Source: Strigamia acuminata (Eukaryota; Arthropoda; Chilopoda; Geophilomorpha; Linotaeniidae). Taken from it: a stretch of 64,000 nt of DNA. The notes under the pieces were generated by a model. It did no database searches. It saw nothing but the letters and a program-made list of their open reading frames with translations, and was not told the origin of the DNA. This document shows, piece after piece, positions 1 through 9,240 of the stretch. Position numbers and translations under genes: made by a program. Where the stretch lies: NCBI GenBank assembly GCA_949358305.1, contig OX442319.1, forward strand, positions 5,828,001-5,892,000, written 5' to 3'. The first letter of the stretch is position 1. Every line of letters starts with the position of its first letter.

Positions 1-570
1 AGGAGTGTAAAGTGCAACTGACTTCCAGATCAGTCCGGGGAGATGAATGGCGAGGATTTAACGCACAGCGATGAGAGATGTTTTATGTGGTTTTCGGCTA
101 CGGATTGGAAGTTGATGGAATTGTGCATTTTAACAAGTTTTGGACAACAAAAAATGTCTCTATTAATTCATCTCCAGTATCGTAACAGTTCTCGGGGATT
201 TTCAGTGGTGGATACTCTACATAATTGAATTATTCGTTACAGGGAAACGAATGAAAGTCATTAATTTCATTTATTAGTAACTTTTGTTAGAAATTGTTCA
301 GATAAATCAGTAAAAATCTGCAAAAATTATTAATATTTAATTAAAAAAATAGAATAAAAAATTTATTATATTTGATTTCTATTAAGAAAAATGTTTAATG
401 TTAAGTATGTCAGTTAATATTAAGAAACATATGATCGTTTTATGTGATTTTCAGCGGATCAGCGCGTAAATTTCGACTGTGGTGTCTCTCCTATATCCAA
501 ATATGTCACTAATTGTCTCAAATATATCCAAATTTATCCTTCAATAACACAAACCACACCACACCACCAA
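1..570. other. AT-rich stretch without a recognised gene
   Basis: I see no coding exon, repeat array or RNA gene here. Short open frames such as 43-228 have no family resemblance and no splice context. The sequence lies downstream of the SERTA-like gene, which reads leftward, so it may hold its 3' UTR. Confidence 0.4.
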
Positions 571-1143
571 CTAACAAGCACAGACGCGTTGTCGTTTACA
601 CGGCGGTTCGTTTTCATCGTGCTCCAATGGTATTTCGTGCACCAAGTGCGACAAATATCGTCGGCTATTCGAACATGCGCATGTCACTTCCCTTAGTGAC
701 CGCCGAAACGCTTTTACCGTATTCTTTATAAGCTCCTTGCGATGTAAATCATCAGCAATTTGAGTTAACCGTCTCTTTGCAATTAATATTTCTCTATCGG
801 AAGAAGCGGTTTGCTTCGCTGCATCGCTCTCATCGAACACAACAGCTGCAGCTGCCCCTTTTTCTCGAACTTCACGTTTCTTACGTGTATGCTGTTCCCG
901 TTTCTCTTCTCGTTGAGCTTTCTTCGCTTCATAGTTTTCAATCTTACTCATGTAATGATATCGTAAAAATGTCGCTTTGCCTATGCTGTTAACGATGAGT
1001 GCGCAACGACTTAGATACAATCGTGACTCCAAATGTCGAACAGTCGTAAGCTTGTATTTGCTCAGCGTTATCATGTGATCTGCTTGACGGATTTTCTTAT
1101 TAAAAGCCAGTTTTTCGATAACAGTTTTTTTTTCGATGTTCAT
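571..1143 (-). CDS. small SERTA-like nuclear protein (single exon)
   Basis: Uninterrupted ATG-to-TAG frame of 190 aa on the minus strand. Residues about 25-55 resemble the SERTA motif of SERTAD/CDCA4 proteins: a Leu-rich KL helix, a spacer, then an E-x-x-L...LIVN-S-I core (here ESRLYLSRCALIVNSI, with two extra residues against the family). SERTA proteins are small transcriptional co-regulators that bind cyclin/CDK and PHD partners. The middle (about 65-95) is a highly charged KKAQREEKREQ-type helix, and the C-terminus is basic and Cys-containing (CKRQR). A lone coding exon is usual for SERTAD genes. The match rests on one short motif, so the family call is tentative; that it is a gene is more secure than what it is. 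Confidence 0.45.
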   Translation of the reverse strand: MNIEKKTVIEKLAFNKKIRQADHMITLSKYKLTTVRHLESRLYLSRCALIVNSIGKATFLRYHYMSKIENYEAKKAQREEKREQHTRKKREVREKGAAAAVVFDESDAAKQTASSDREILIAKRRLTQIADDLHRKELIKNTVKAFRRSLREVTCACSNSRRYLSHLVHEIPLEHDENEPPCKRQRVCAC

Positions 1144-1554
1144 TCTGTCGGGAAAACTAGTTTGTGGTAACTGGTAAGCGATTTACAGAAAGTGGATTGA
1201 ATTGAATGATACCTTGTGCGGCATTTATATGTCATGTATTCACGTTACGTCAACCTGACGTGTGTTGTAGGTCGTAGAACGTTCGATCGCGGTTATTTTG
1301 TTTATTTTGTTATTGTGCGAATGTTTGTTTACAAGTATAAGATTCTAATAATGCAGGAATTTCGAGATTTTCACGTGTTTTTTTGGCATTGTTTGTGATT
1401 ATTTCGTTTCGGTTACGGGAAAAGGTGAAATATTCGTCAAGCTGGTTCCACGGTCAAACAAACCAAAAATTGTACACACCCACAGTGCAGATATCTGGAC
1501 ATCAAACTCGCAACATTTTTATTTTATTTTTGAGTAAACTCATCAAAAAATGAG

Positions 1555-1990
1555 GACCCTGAAAAACTGACACCCACATTTCTGGGACCCCTATAAATAC
1601 AGAATCCTTAAAAATCTAAGACCGGGGCCCCTACAAATCCAAGATGTCTAAACATCTGTGCTTGGGGCACCTAAAAATCCAACATCTTTAAAAATCTGTG
1701 GCTGGGGCCCCTAAACATCCGAGATTTTTTTTAAAAAAATGTGGTTTGGCTCCTATAAATCCGAAATCTTTAAAAATCTGTGGCTGGGGCCCCTAAAAAT
1801 CCAAAATTAAAAAAGAAAAAAAAACTGACTTGGCCCCTATAAATTTGAAATATTTTAAAATCTGTGCTTGGGGCACCTAAAAATCCAACATCTTTAAAAA
1901 TCAATGGCTAGGACCCCTAAAAATGGGCGCTCCTAAATATGGCACTCCTAAAAATCCGGGTCTCTAGGCCCCAAACAAAACTCCTAAATC
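1555..1990. repeat. degenerate ~40-bp tandem array
   Basis: About ten diverged copies of a unit built around 'ggggcccctaaaaatcc' plus 'atctttaaaaatctgtg', in head-to-tail order. No open frame crosses it. It lies between the SERTA-like gene and the 3' end of the PWWP gene. I see nothing else in 1144-2109. Confidence 0.75.
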
Positions 1991-2109
1991 ATAATTAAAT
2001 TTTCAAAAAAATTAGAAATGTGGATGAATTGTGTCTGTATTGTTTCTTGAAACTCAAGAAAGATTACCAAAGCGATTCAGTAAAAAAAAGGAAGAAAAAC
2101 TTGCTTCTT

Positions 2110-5100
2110 TTATTGTATACAAGTTTGCGAAAATAATTCCTTCGCCTTCCTTAAACTTATCTTGTGATGTTTACTCAACGCCCACGTCGTCGCCTACAAT
2201 GAAAATGACAGTCAAACAAACATACTCAACCAAACTACGGAATAAATACCTCTGGAATCCACACGTCAAACAAATAAGACCGTACGTCGAATCGTGCCGA
2301 CGTGGACTGCTCTAACAGCGTCTTCAGCGATTCCATCTCGTCTAAAAACTGATCCAAAAGCTCATTAGTTCCAATCCACGACTCCGAGTCCTTTCACTCA
2401 CGTCTTTGGTTTCGTAAATCGGGTCGTAACCCGCGTCGACTTTCAACTGGCGTCGCACCGAAGGCGTCACGCTTAAAAACCTCGTGTGTCGGTCGCATCG
2501 TTTCGTCCCGTTGAGGATCTTCAACAAGTGGTTCTGAAATTGATTAATTTAATGTTAGAATAATTAATTATTTTTTTTTAATAAATTGAATTTATTGGAT
2601 ACCCTGCACGGTTTGGAGTGGATTAACTTGAGTAGAGGCTTGATTCTTGCTTCGTGAGGTTCCTCCAATTTGTTTGTGTTTGGCTCGGCCGGATTCGAAT
2701 CTTGCGATTGTGGTTCCTCGGGAGATGAATCGTCATCTTCGTCGGACTGCGAGTGTGATTCTTCGGCAAGTAAATTCTGGGCAAGTAAATTCTCGTCGAA
2801 TGGTTGCGAGTTTGACTCTTCATTTGCATCTAAAATGATGAAACAATTGTAAAGATTACGGAGATAACTACTTTAGACGCAGTTTCGGATGTTACTTTCG
2901 GGAGTTTCGCGTGGTTCCTCCAATTTGTTGATGCTCGATTCATTGTTTGGATCGGCCGGATTCGAATCTTGCGATTGTGGTTCCTCGGGGAGTGAATCGT
3001 CATCTTCGTCGGACTGCGAGTGTGATTCTTCGGCAAGTAAATTCTGGGCAAGTAAATTCTCGTTGAAGGGTTGCGAGTTTGACTCTTCATTTGCACCTAA
3101 AATGATGAAACAATGTAAAGATGACGGAGATTACTTTATAGTACGCAGTTTCGGATGTTACTTTCGGGAGTTTCGCTATGAGTACGCGAGACGTTAGGAA
3201 CTGAAAATGAAAATAAAATTAATTAATTCGTTTTTTAACGATTTTATTTATCGAGTTTAAAGATTTTTTTTATCAGTTTTTAATGATTTTTTAGAACCAA
3301 AACAAATCATTTTAGAACCAAAAGCAAATCATTTTTAAAACCAAAACAAATCATTTTTAGAACCAAAAATTTATTTTTTAGACAACAAAAATGAATTTTT
3401 AGACAAAAAAAAATGAATTTTTAGACAAAAAAATTGAATTTTTAGACGAAAAAATTGAATTTTTAGACAAAAAAATTGAATTTTTAGACAAAATATTCAA
3501 AATATTGAATTTTTAGACAAAAAAAATTAAATTTTTAGACAAAAAAAAATGAATTTTTAGACAAAAAAATTGAATTTTTAGATAAAAAAATTGAATTTTT
3601 AGACAAAAAAATTGAATTTTTAGACAAAATATTCAAAATATTGAATTTTTAGACAAAAAAAATTAAATTTTTAGACAAAAAAAAATGAATTTTTAGACAA
3701 AAAAATTGAATTTTTAGATAAAAAAATTGAATTTTTAGACAAAAAAATTGAATTTTTAGACAAAATATTCAAAATATTGAAAAAAAAAAATTTTAAGACC
3801 AAAAAAATGATTTTTAAAACAAAAAAATAAATTTTAAGACCAAAAAAATGATTTTTAGAACCGAAATAAATCATTCTTAAAATTTTTTTTTCGCATTGTC
3901 TATTCCCACAAACGTTTGTGGGAATAGACATGTGTCTATTTCCACAAACGTTTGTGGGAATAGATGGCCGTCACTGGGCCGGCTATTTCCACAAACAGCC
4001 ATCATTCGGCCGGCTATGGTATGGTGCGCCAAAAACGCGCTATGTGAAGTTTCGGGTTGCCGAGGACGGGAGGACGGGAACGTAGCGAGAACGTGAAAAC
4101 GAGAAAAGCGAAACGAACCAATGACGTGGGGGTGGAGTTGAGATATATAAAGAGATGAATTTGTAACAAAGATCACTTGTTGGATTGGATTCTAACTGAA
4201 CGGTGTGTTTGTGATAGTTTACAGTAATATACCTGAAACTTGTAACATCTCACTTGTTGAATTCTAACGAACGGTGTGTTTGTGATAGTTTACAGTAATA
4301 AACTTGTAACATCTCACTTGTTGGATCCTAACTAAATGGTGTGTTTGTGATAGTTTACAGTAATAAACTTGTAACATCTCACTTGTTGGATCTTAACTGA
4401 ATGGTGTGTTTGTGATAGTTTACAGTAATAAACTTGTAACATCTCACTTGAAGTTCTGAATTTCGGTATTTCTATTGAATACATTTGAATTTTAATACTA
4501 TGGAAACCGAAATTGATGAATTATATTTCCCTACCGTTGAGAAAGAATTTACAGCATTATCTGTTTTTAATACTTGGAACGAATTTGCAGATGCATTCGA
4601 AAAGTTCTGCGATTCTACTAGCAGTCCACTTTTTGTGATTCAAAGTTCTCGCAGTATTGAGAAAGAGAATCTGCGACCTGGTGTTTGCAAACTCCCACTT
4701 TCCATTGGATACTACTTTTGTAGATTCGAATGTGCGCATGCTGGTTGTAACAATTCAACATCTAAAGGAAAGCGACCAAAACAACAATCGTTGAAGACTG
4801 GTTGTTCTGCTCACTTGCATGTTGGTTGGGATAAACGAAAAAGTTTGTTTGTTATTCGAAGCTTTGATAACACACACACCCATGAAATGGGTTCAGATCT
4901 TTACAGATCATATTCGATTAATCGAGCAGTGCGAGGATTGGGTTATAAAATTCCACGGTTGCTTGAGAATACGCTTGAAGATGGGACAAGTACTTGGGCA
5001 TTTTCAAAAAGTCGTTCGGACACAGAACACATTAAAGACAATACTATGTTGTTGCTCGAACATGGAGTAACAGTCTCTGCAGTCAAAAATTTCGTCAAAG

Positions 5101-8100
5101 AGAAGGGGAATGTTTCTGCAACATCGAAAGATGTACACAATATAAGGGCTAAATTGGAGTCTACCAACCGACCGCCTGGCATAAACGATGGAGAGAAATT
5201 TGTTTCAAGTTTACGTTTAGACAAGAAGCAAGACCAGGGAATGGTCATTGCAACTTTAGAAGTGGATTCAGAAATTCGTGTTTGCTTTTTCCAATTTTCT
5301 TGGCAGCGTACACTTTTTGAACGATACCCTGAGCATATTTCTATGGATGCAACATATTGCCTTGTTAACTGCCGCATGCCCTTGTACATTGCATCCATTG
5401 TTGATGGTAATAATATCACGATTCCAGTGGCATTTGGTCTTGTTGCTGCCGAGACGAAGGAAAATGTTGAATTCTTTGTTGCCACTCTTGTGGAAAGAAA
5501 TCCATGTACATCGACAACCATCTCTTTTATGACAGACAAAGATTTCACTGAAATTTCTCTAATAGAAAAGTACTTTCCACAAGCAAAACATGAACTTTGC
5601 TTGTTTCATGTTCTCAAAAATTTCAAGGCTTTGGTTGATGATCAAAAATTTCCAAGTGATAAGGCAGATGATGCGAAACGATTACTAGAACAAATGGCCT
5701 ACGCTTATGAGCTCAGTTCTTTTGAAGCAAGTTTTTCTGAATTTGAAGAGAAATTTTCGAACCACAACATCTTTCCCCTTTTTCTGGACCGCTGGTATGC
5801 GATCCGCGAAAGCTGGTCAATGTACAGTCGGATTCAGACATACAACTTGGGCAACACTACAAATAACAGAATTGAGTCAATGAACAACAAGATAAAGAAG
5901 GTAATCAAACGTTATTCATACTTGGACATATTTTACTTAAATTTGAAGATTTTTTTGAGTGACTTGTGGGATAAACTTCATATGATTTCGTTTAATCAGC
6001 GTTTAAAAGTTACTCAGCTTAGAACGTCAGCACCTATGTCAGTGGTTAGTTCTGTTGCTAGCACTGCAACTCCATTTGCATGTTACATAATTGTTGGAGA
6101 GTACGTCACAAGTGAAAACTGTAAAACTATCACTAATTTGTCTAATGGGAAGTTTGCCGTTAATATTCCTCCACATCGTATTTCAGAGACATCCGAAAGT
6201 AGTTGTACTTGCAGTCTTTTTTCAATGAAAAAGTTGCCTTGTTGTCATATCTTTTCAGTTAGGAAGCACTTGGATTTAGAAATCTTTGATCCTAGTCTAG
6301 TATCCCAAAGATGGACGCGTAGTTACTCGAACGAATCGTTCCAGGAAGCATCTATCGTTAAGCCAGATGGGTTAGTGAGAGTAACTAATAGTTCTAGCGA
6401 TACATTAACTGAGTCCCAGAAGTTTAGTGAAGCAAAAACCCAGTTAGATGCTTTATCAGAGAAGATGAAATCTTGTAGCAGCGAAGAATTCAAGAACAGA
6501 ATGCAGTTTCTTAAAGAAATTAATTCATTGTGGGCTGAAAATCGAAAAGTAGTTGCAGTTGAAATTATATCCACCCATGATACAAATTGTGCTTCTAATC
6601 CGAGTGTAAATGGTCTGGAGAATGCTACAGATTCAGATGTGAATTGTTCAGAACATGGCGTAGGTCCAGAAGACGGTTCAAAGCCAGACGTGAATAATCC
6701 AGAAAATGGTACAGGTTCAGATGTGAATCGTTCAGAGCATGGCATATGTTCAGATGCAGATGGCTTGGAAAATGAAATTATTTTTGATGTTGTTGGACGC
6801 TTTCCAGATAGAGTAAAAGTGAGAGGTCGTCCCAAAGGTGCTATCCTAACCGCAATAGGAAGAAAAAGGACTCTGCCGAAACCATCACTGCGTACAGCAA
6901 AAAAATTCAAAACAAAACTTGTCAACCCAGATATTGATTGGGTTGAAGTATGCTCGGAGGTCCAACTGAAGCAAAGTCATTTAGATATTTTGCTCTGCGA
7001 TGATTGGCTTGATGCATCTATCATGTACGCAGCAACATGCATGACAAAGCGAGATTTTCCAATGACCCAAGGCCTCCAAAGAACCACGTTTGCAGCATAT
7101 AATCCACCTGCATTTACTCCTTGCAATGGTGATTTTATCCAAATTTGCCATGTTAATGGCAATCATTGGAATGTTATTGCTGGGCACATTAATGATAGTA
7201 TGATTTTCGTAGATGTATATGATTCTCTCTACTCTGACATCAATCCTGATAATATATCCATTGCTAGTAGTTTGGTCCGCACTATAGATTCTTCTTTTCA
7301 AATGACATTTCGTTTTCATGATATTATGAAGCAGGACAATGGTCATGATTGTGGCCTACATGCTATAGCAATTTCACTATTACTTTGTCATGAAGAAAAT
7401 CCAAGTAATTTCGTATTTGATAAAGCTCGACTAAGATCACATTTGATTGAAAGATTTTCCCATCAAGATGAAAAATTCATCTTATTTCCCTTTACACGTC
7501 GGGAAGTTTACGACTCTCCTAAAACAACAGTTCATGACAGAGTAATGTGTTATTGCAGGAAAAAAAGAAATACTCGAATGGTTATAAAATGCTGTACATG
7601 CAAAGAAGATTTCCATAGAGCATGTTTGGTTAAACAGAATACGAATGTGAAGGCCATTCAAACAAAACAGTTTATTTGTGATCGTTGCATTCTTATGACA
7701 GAAGCTAATGTAATTGATATTAGTGAATAAAAATCAGTTTTACATAATTTCGACATTCTTTGAGCTTCTCCCCACGCCATTGGTTCGTCTCGTTTTCATG
7801 TTCTCGCTACGTTCCCGTCCTCCCGTCCTCGGCAACCCGAAACTTCACATAGCGCGTTTTTGGCGCACCATACCATAGCCGGCCGAATGATGGCTGTTTG
7901 TGGAAATAGCCGGCCCAGTGACGGCCATCTATTCCCACAAACGTTTGTGGAAATAGACACATGTCTATTCCCACAAACGTTTGTGGGAATATCCACGGCC
8001 TTTTTTTTTTACTTCATATATAGTACTGTACGTATATATAAACCTAATGATGACCGATTACACAAACAAATCGGTTTTGTGAACACTTACGTCTCCCAAT

Positions 8101-8820
8101 AAGTTAGGATAACCGACGCTATACCCTATCAATATTTTGAAATTTTCAGAAATTTTTATATTCACCTGACTGGTTCTGAAAGAACTTTGTGGGAGAAAGC
8201 CTACAGTCATTTAAAACACGTTTACATAGGTAATCTTCGACCATTTTGAGCGTTTTTTCGAAAAGAAGCGCAAGATCTGCCGGTTCGACATTCTGCTTCT
8301 ACATATTGATAAAATTATTCATTCCATTTATCAATTTATCGTTTTTTTTTTCATTCTCGATTTATTTTGTATTTACCTGTAATGATTTTCCCTGCACGGA
8401 ATTAAAAGCTATGGCACGTCCGAATGGAATACACATCCCAGGATGGTTCGGCGAATCGATAAAAAAAATGCTCAGTTTCTTTTTCTTCCTACAAATACTT
8501 TTAGTCTGTAAAAAAAAAAATTTAAAAAAAAAATAATTAATTAATTTAAAATTTTTTATTTTTATTTTTGTAATTAAAAATTAATTCCCACTTACAACTG
8601 CGGGCCAGTAAAACTTCCTGTATTTGACCCACACGATGTCGTCGCTTCTAAAGAGTTTTTCTAAACAAAAAATAAAAAATAAATAAATAAAATGAAACTT
8701 ATTCGAAACACTTTTCGCCCTGCAGTAAACAAAATAATAATTTTCGAGTTGGATTAACTTACCCGGCGAATAACAATCGCCAAACGCGGGAGGCAAAATA
8801 TCTTCATCATCGGTATCCAT
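2110..8820 (-). CDS. PWWP-domain protein, MUM1/PWWP3-like (10 exons, 388 aa)
   Basis: Spliced model, 5' to 3': 8820-8763, 8660-8596, 8505-8377, 8298-8166, 3200-3162, 3096-2896, 2829-2603, 2533-2402, 2348-2250, 2193-2110 (TAA). All junctions are GT...AG and the phases agree. Residues about 20-75 are a PWWP domain (DDIVWVKYRKFYWPAV, then a KKKKLSIFFIDSP strand), the fold that reads methylated histone lysines and DNA. The C-terminus (SYLFDVWIPEATTWAL and an Ala/Lys helix) fits the end of MUM1/PWWP3A, a chromatin DNA-damage factor. The middle is acidic and Ser/Glu/Gln-rich and contains a duplicated exon. Introns are 48-160 bp except intron 4 (3201-8165), which carries the MULE on the opposite strand. 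It starts 420 bp from GLD-2, head to head. The exon chain is firm; orthology to PWWP3A is likely but unproven. Confidence 0.72.
2645..3161 (-). repeat. tandem 266-bp exon-plus-intron duplication in the PWWP gene
   Basis: Intron 5 plus exon 6 (3161-2896) and intron 6 plus most of exon 7 (2895 to about 2645) are near-identical copies, including the whole 65/66-bp intron and its splice sites. Both flanking introns are phase 1, so the extra exon keeps the frame and doubles an acidic segment (EESHSQSDEDDD...). Confidence 0.88.
3300..3880. repeat. AT-rich minisatellite with a 136-bp higher-order period
   Basis: Tandem 16-20 bp units of the type 'aattgaatttttagacaaaa' abut the left end of the MULE. 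A distinctive variant unit ('acaaaatattcaaaatattg') recurs at about 3488, 3624 and 3760, so the array repeats in 136-bp blocks. It lies in PWWP intron 4; the resulting open frame at 3671-3931 is an artefact. Confidence 0.85.
3901..4131. repeat. MULE left TIR with palindromic modules
   Basis: The TIR opens with a perfect 24-bp palindrome centred on AACGTT (3902-3925). A 12-bp near-palindromic spacer (agacatgtgtct) and a second, one-mismatch copy of the palindrome (3938-3961) follow. Then comes a GC-rich block with two 'gccggctat' motifs. The arm matches 7991-7770 in reverse complement. Confidence 0.9.
4144..4151 (+). promoter_or_regulatory. TATA box of the MULE gene
   Basis: TATATAAA lies just inside the left TIR and about 350 bp before the ORF, in front of the repeated leader. 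It is the best core-promoter match in the element. Confidence 0.5.
4174..4450 (+). repeat. four-copy ~65-bp tandem repeat in the MULE leader
   Basis: The motif 'cacttgttggat...aacggtgtgtttgtgatagtttacagtaata' recurs at 4174, 4251, 4315, 4380 and (start only) 4445, with steps of 77, 64, 65 and 65 bp. It lies between the TATA box and the start codon, so it is probably transcribed leader or promoter sequence. Confidence 0.9.
4500..7730 (+). CDS. MULE transposase with SWIM, AT-hook, Ulp1 protease and PHD finger
   Basis: Single exon from ATG 4500 to TAA, 1076 aa. Order by residue: FAR1/WRKY-GCM1-like C/H zinc finger (about 70-130: CAHAGC, CSAH, HTH); MULE DDE transposase with Asp283 (ISMDATYC), Asp346/348 (MTDKDF), a C/H pair at 367/370 (CLFH) and Glu459 (NRIESMNNKIKK); SWIM finger 569-583 (CTC...CCH); acidic degenerate repeats 695-755 with recurring SDVN/SEHG; AT-hook GRPKG 776-780; Ulp1/SENP-type C48 cysteine protease about 815-985 with His889 (NGNHWN), Asp905 (FVDVYDS), Gln945 and Cys951 (DCGLHA); C4HC3 PHD finger 1017-1063. 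It would cut and paste the element; the protease and PHD suggest an interplay with SUMO/ubiquitin-like tags and chromatin, which is inference. All catalytic residues are present, so it looks functional. Confidence 0.9.
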   Translation: METEIDELYFPTVEKEFTALSVFNTWNEFADAFEKFCDSTSSPLFVIQSSRSIEKENLRPGVCKLPLSIGYYFCRFECAHAGCNNSTSKGKRPKQQSLKTGCSAHLHVGWDKRKSLFVIRSFDNTHTHEMGSDLYRSYSINRAVRGLGYKIPRLLENTLEDGTSTWAFSKSRSDTEHIKDNTMLLLEHGVTVSAVKNFVKEKGNVSATSKDVHNIRAKLESTNRPPGINDGEKFVSSLRLDKKQDQGMVIATLEVDSEIRVCFFQFSWQRTLFERYPEHISMDATYCLVNCRMPLYIASIVDGNNITIPVAFGLVAAETKENVEFFVATLVERNPCTSTTISFMTDKDFTEISLIEKYFPQAKHELCLFHVLKNFKALVDDQKFPSDKADDAKRLLEQMAYAYELSSFEASFSEFEEKFSNHNIFPLFLDRWYAIRESWSMYSRIQTYNLGNTTNNRIESMNNKIKKVIKRYSYLDIFYLNLKIFLSDLWDKLHMISFNQRLKVTQLRTSAPMSVVSSVASTATPFACYIIVGEYVTSENCKTITNLSNGKFAVNIPPHRISETSESSCTCSLFSMKKLPCCHIFSVRKHLDLEIFDPSLVSQRWTRSYSNESFQEASIVKPDGLVRVTNSSSDTLTESQKFSEAKTQLDALSEKMKSCSSEEFKNRMQFLKEINSLWAENRKVVAVEIISTHDTNCASNPSVNGLENATDSDVNCSEHGVGPEDGSKPDVNNPENGTGSDVNRSEHGICSDADGLENEIIFDVVGRFPDRVKVRGRPKGAILTAIGRKRTLPKPSLRTAKKFKTKLVNPDIDWVEVCSEVQLKQSHLDILLCDDWLDASIMYAATCMTKRDFPMTQGLQRTTFAAYNPPAFTPCNGDFIQICHVNGNHWNVIAGHINDSMIFVDVYDSLYSDINPDNISIASSLVRTIDSSFQMTFRFHDIMKQDNGHDCGLHAIAISLLLCHEENPSNFVFDKARLRSHLIERFSHQDEKFILFPFTRREVYDSPKTTVHDRVMCYCRKKRNTRMVIKCCTCKEDFHRACLVKQNTNVKAIQTKQFICDRCILMTEANVIDISE
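7770..7991. repeat. MULE right TIR
   Basis: Reverse complement of 3901-4131, with the same pair of palindromes at its outer end. Here the order is one-mismatch copy, then perfect copy at the terminus. It lacks a short 'agaaaagcgaa'-type insertion present in the left arm. It is followed by a poly-T run outside the element. Confidence 0.9.
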
Positions 8821-9240
8821 TTATGTACGACAATGGCGATGCGCTACATTTATTTATTGTATTAAAATCCCATGGTTATTGTGCATGAAAAGTGGGATGA
8901 TAAACTGCTATCGGTTGTTGTAGTCACTCACCGGAAGTCGCCATTTTGACTCGTAAAGTCCTGAACAAACTGCAAGAAAAGGTTGGTTATTTTTTATTTT
9001 GTAAATCTTGAAATAAATAAATTTTTATTTTTTATTTTTTTAAAAACTGACGAATAATCTATAAAAGACACTTATTATTGTTTTGAGCTGGATACAGCCA
9101 ATGAGATGTCGCTTCGGTGCTTGTTGTGTCATGGCCACGTGAATCTCGTCGCTGAACCCGTTTTATGTGTAAAAGTGGATTCGTCTACGTGTGTTTAAGG
9201 TGACACTTTCGCGAAATAGTATTATTTGTTCACAAGAAAA
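8821..9240. promoter_or_regulatory. bidirectional promoter region, PWWP gene / GLD-2
   Basis: 420 bp separate the two divergent start codons. It holds a 'ccattttgactc'-type segment and T-rich runs but no clear TATA for either side. Shared promoter function is inferred from spacing alone. Confidence 0.45.

Larger units (their letters stand above)
3901..7991 (+). mobile_element. complete Mutator-like (MULE) DNA transposon, 4.1 kb
   Basis: A 1076-aa transposase ORF (4500-7730) lies between inverted repeats of about 220-230 bp (3901-4131 and 7770-7991) that match almost base for base, apart from an approximately 11-bp indel and a few substitutions. A TATA box and a tandem-repeat leader precede the ORF. 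TIR identity and the unbroken ORF point to recent activity. I cannot find a convincing 8-10-bp target duplication: left flank 'cgcattgtc', right flank 'tccacggcc'. It sits in intron 4 of the PWWP gene, antisense to it. Confidence 0.88.

Noticed and set aside
2031-2315. 94-aa plus-strand frame
   Set aside because: Overlaps exons 9 and 10 of the PWWP gene on the other strand; the minus-strand reading has correct splice sites and family similarity.
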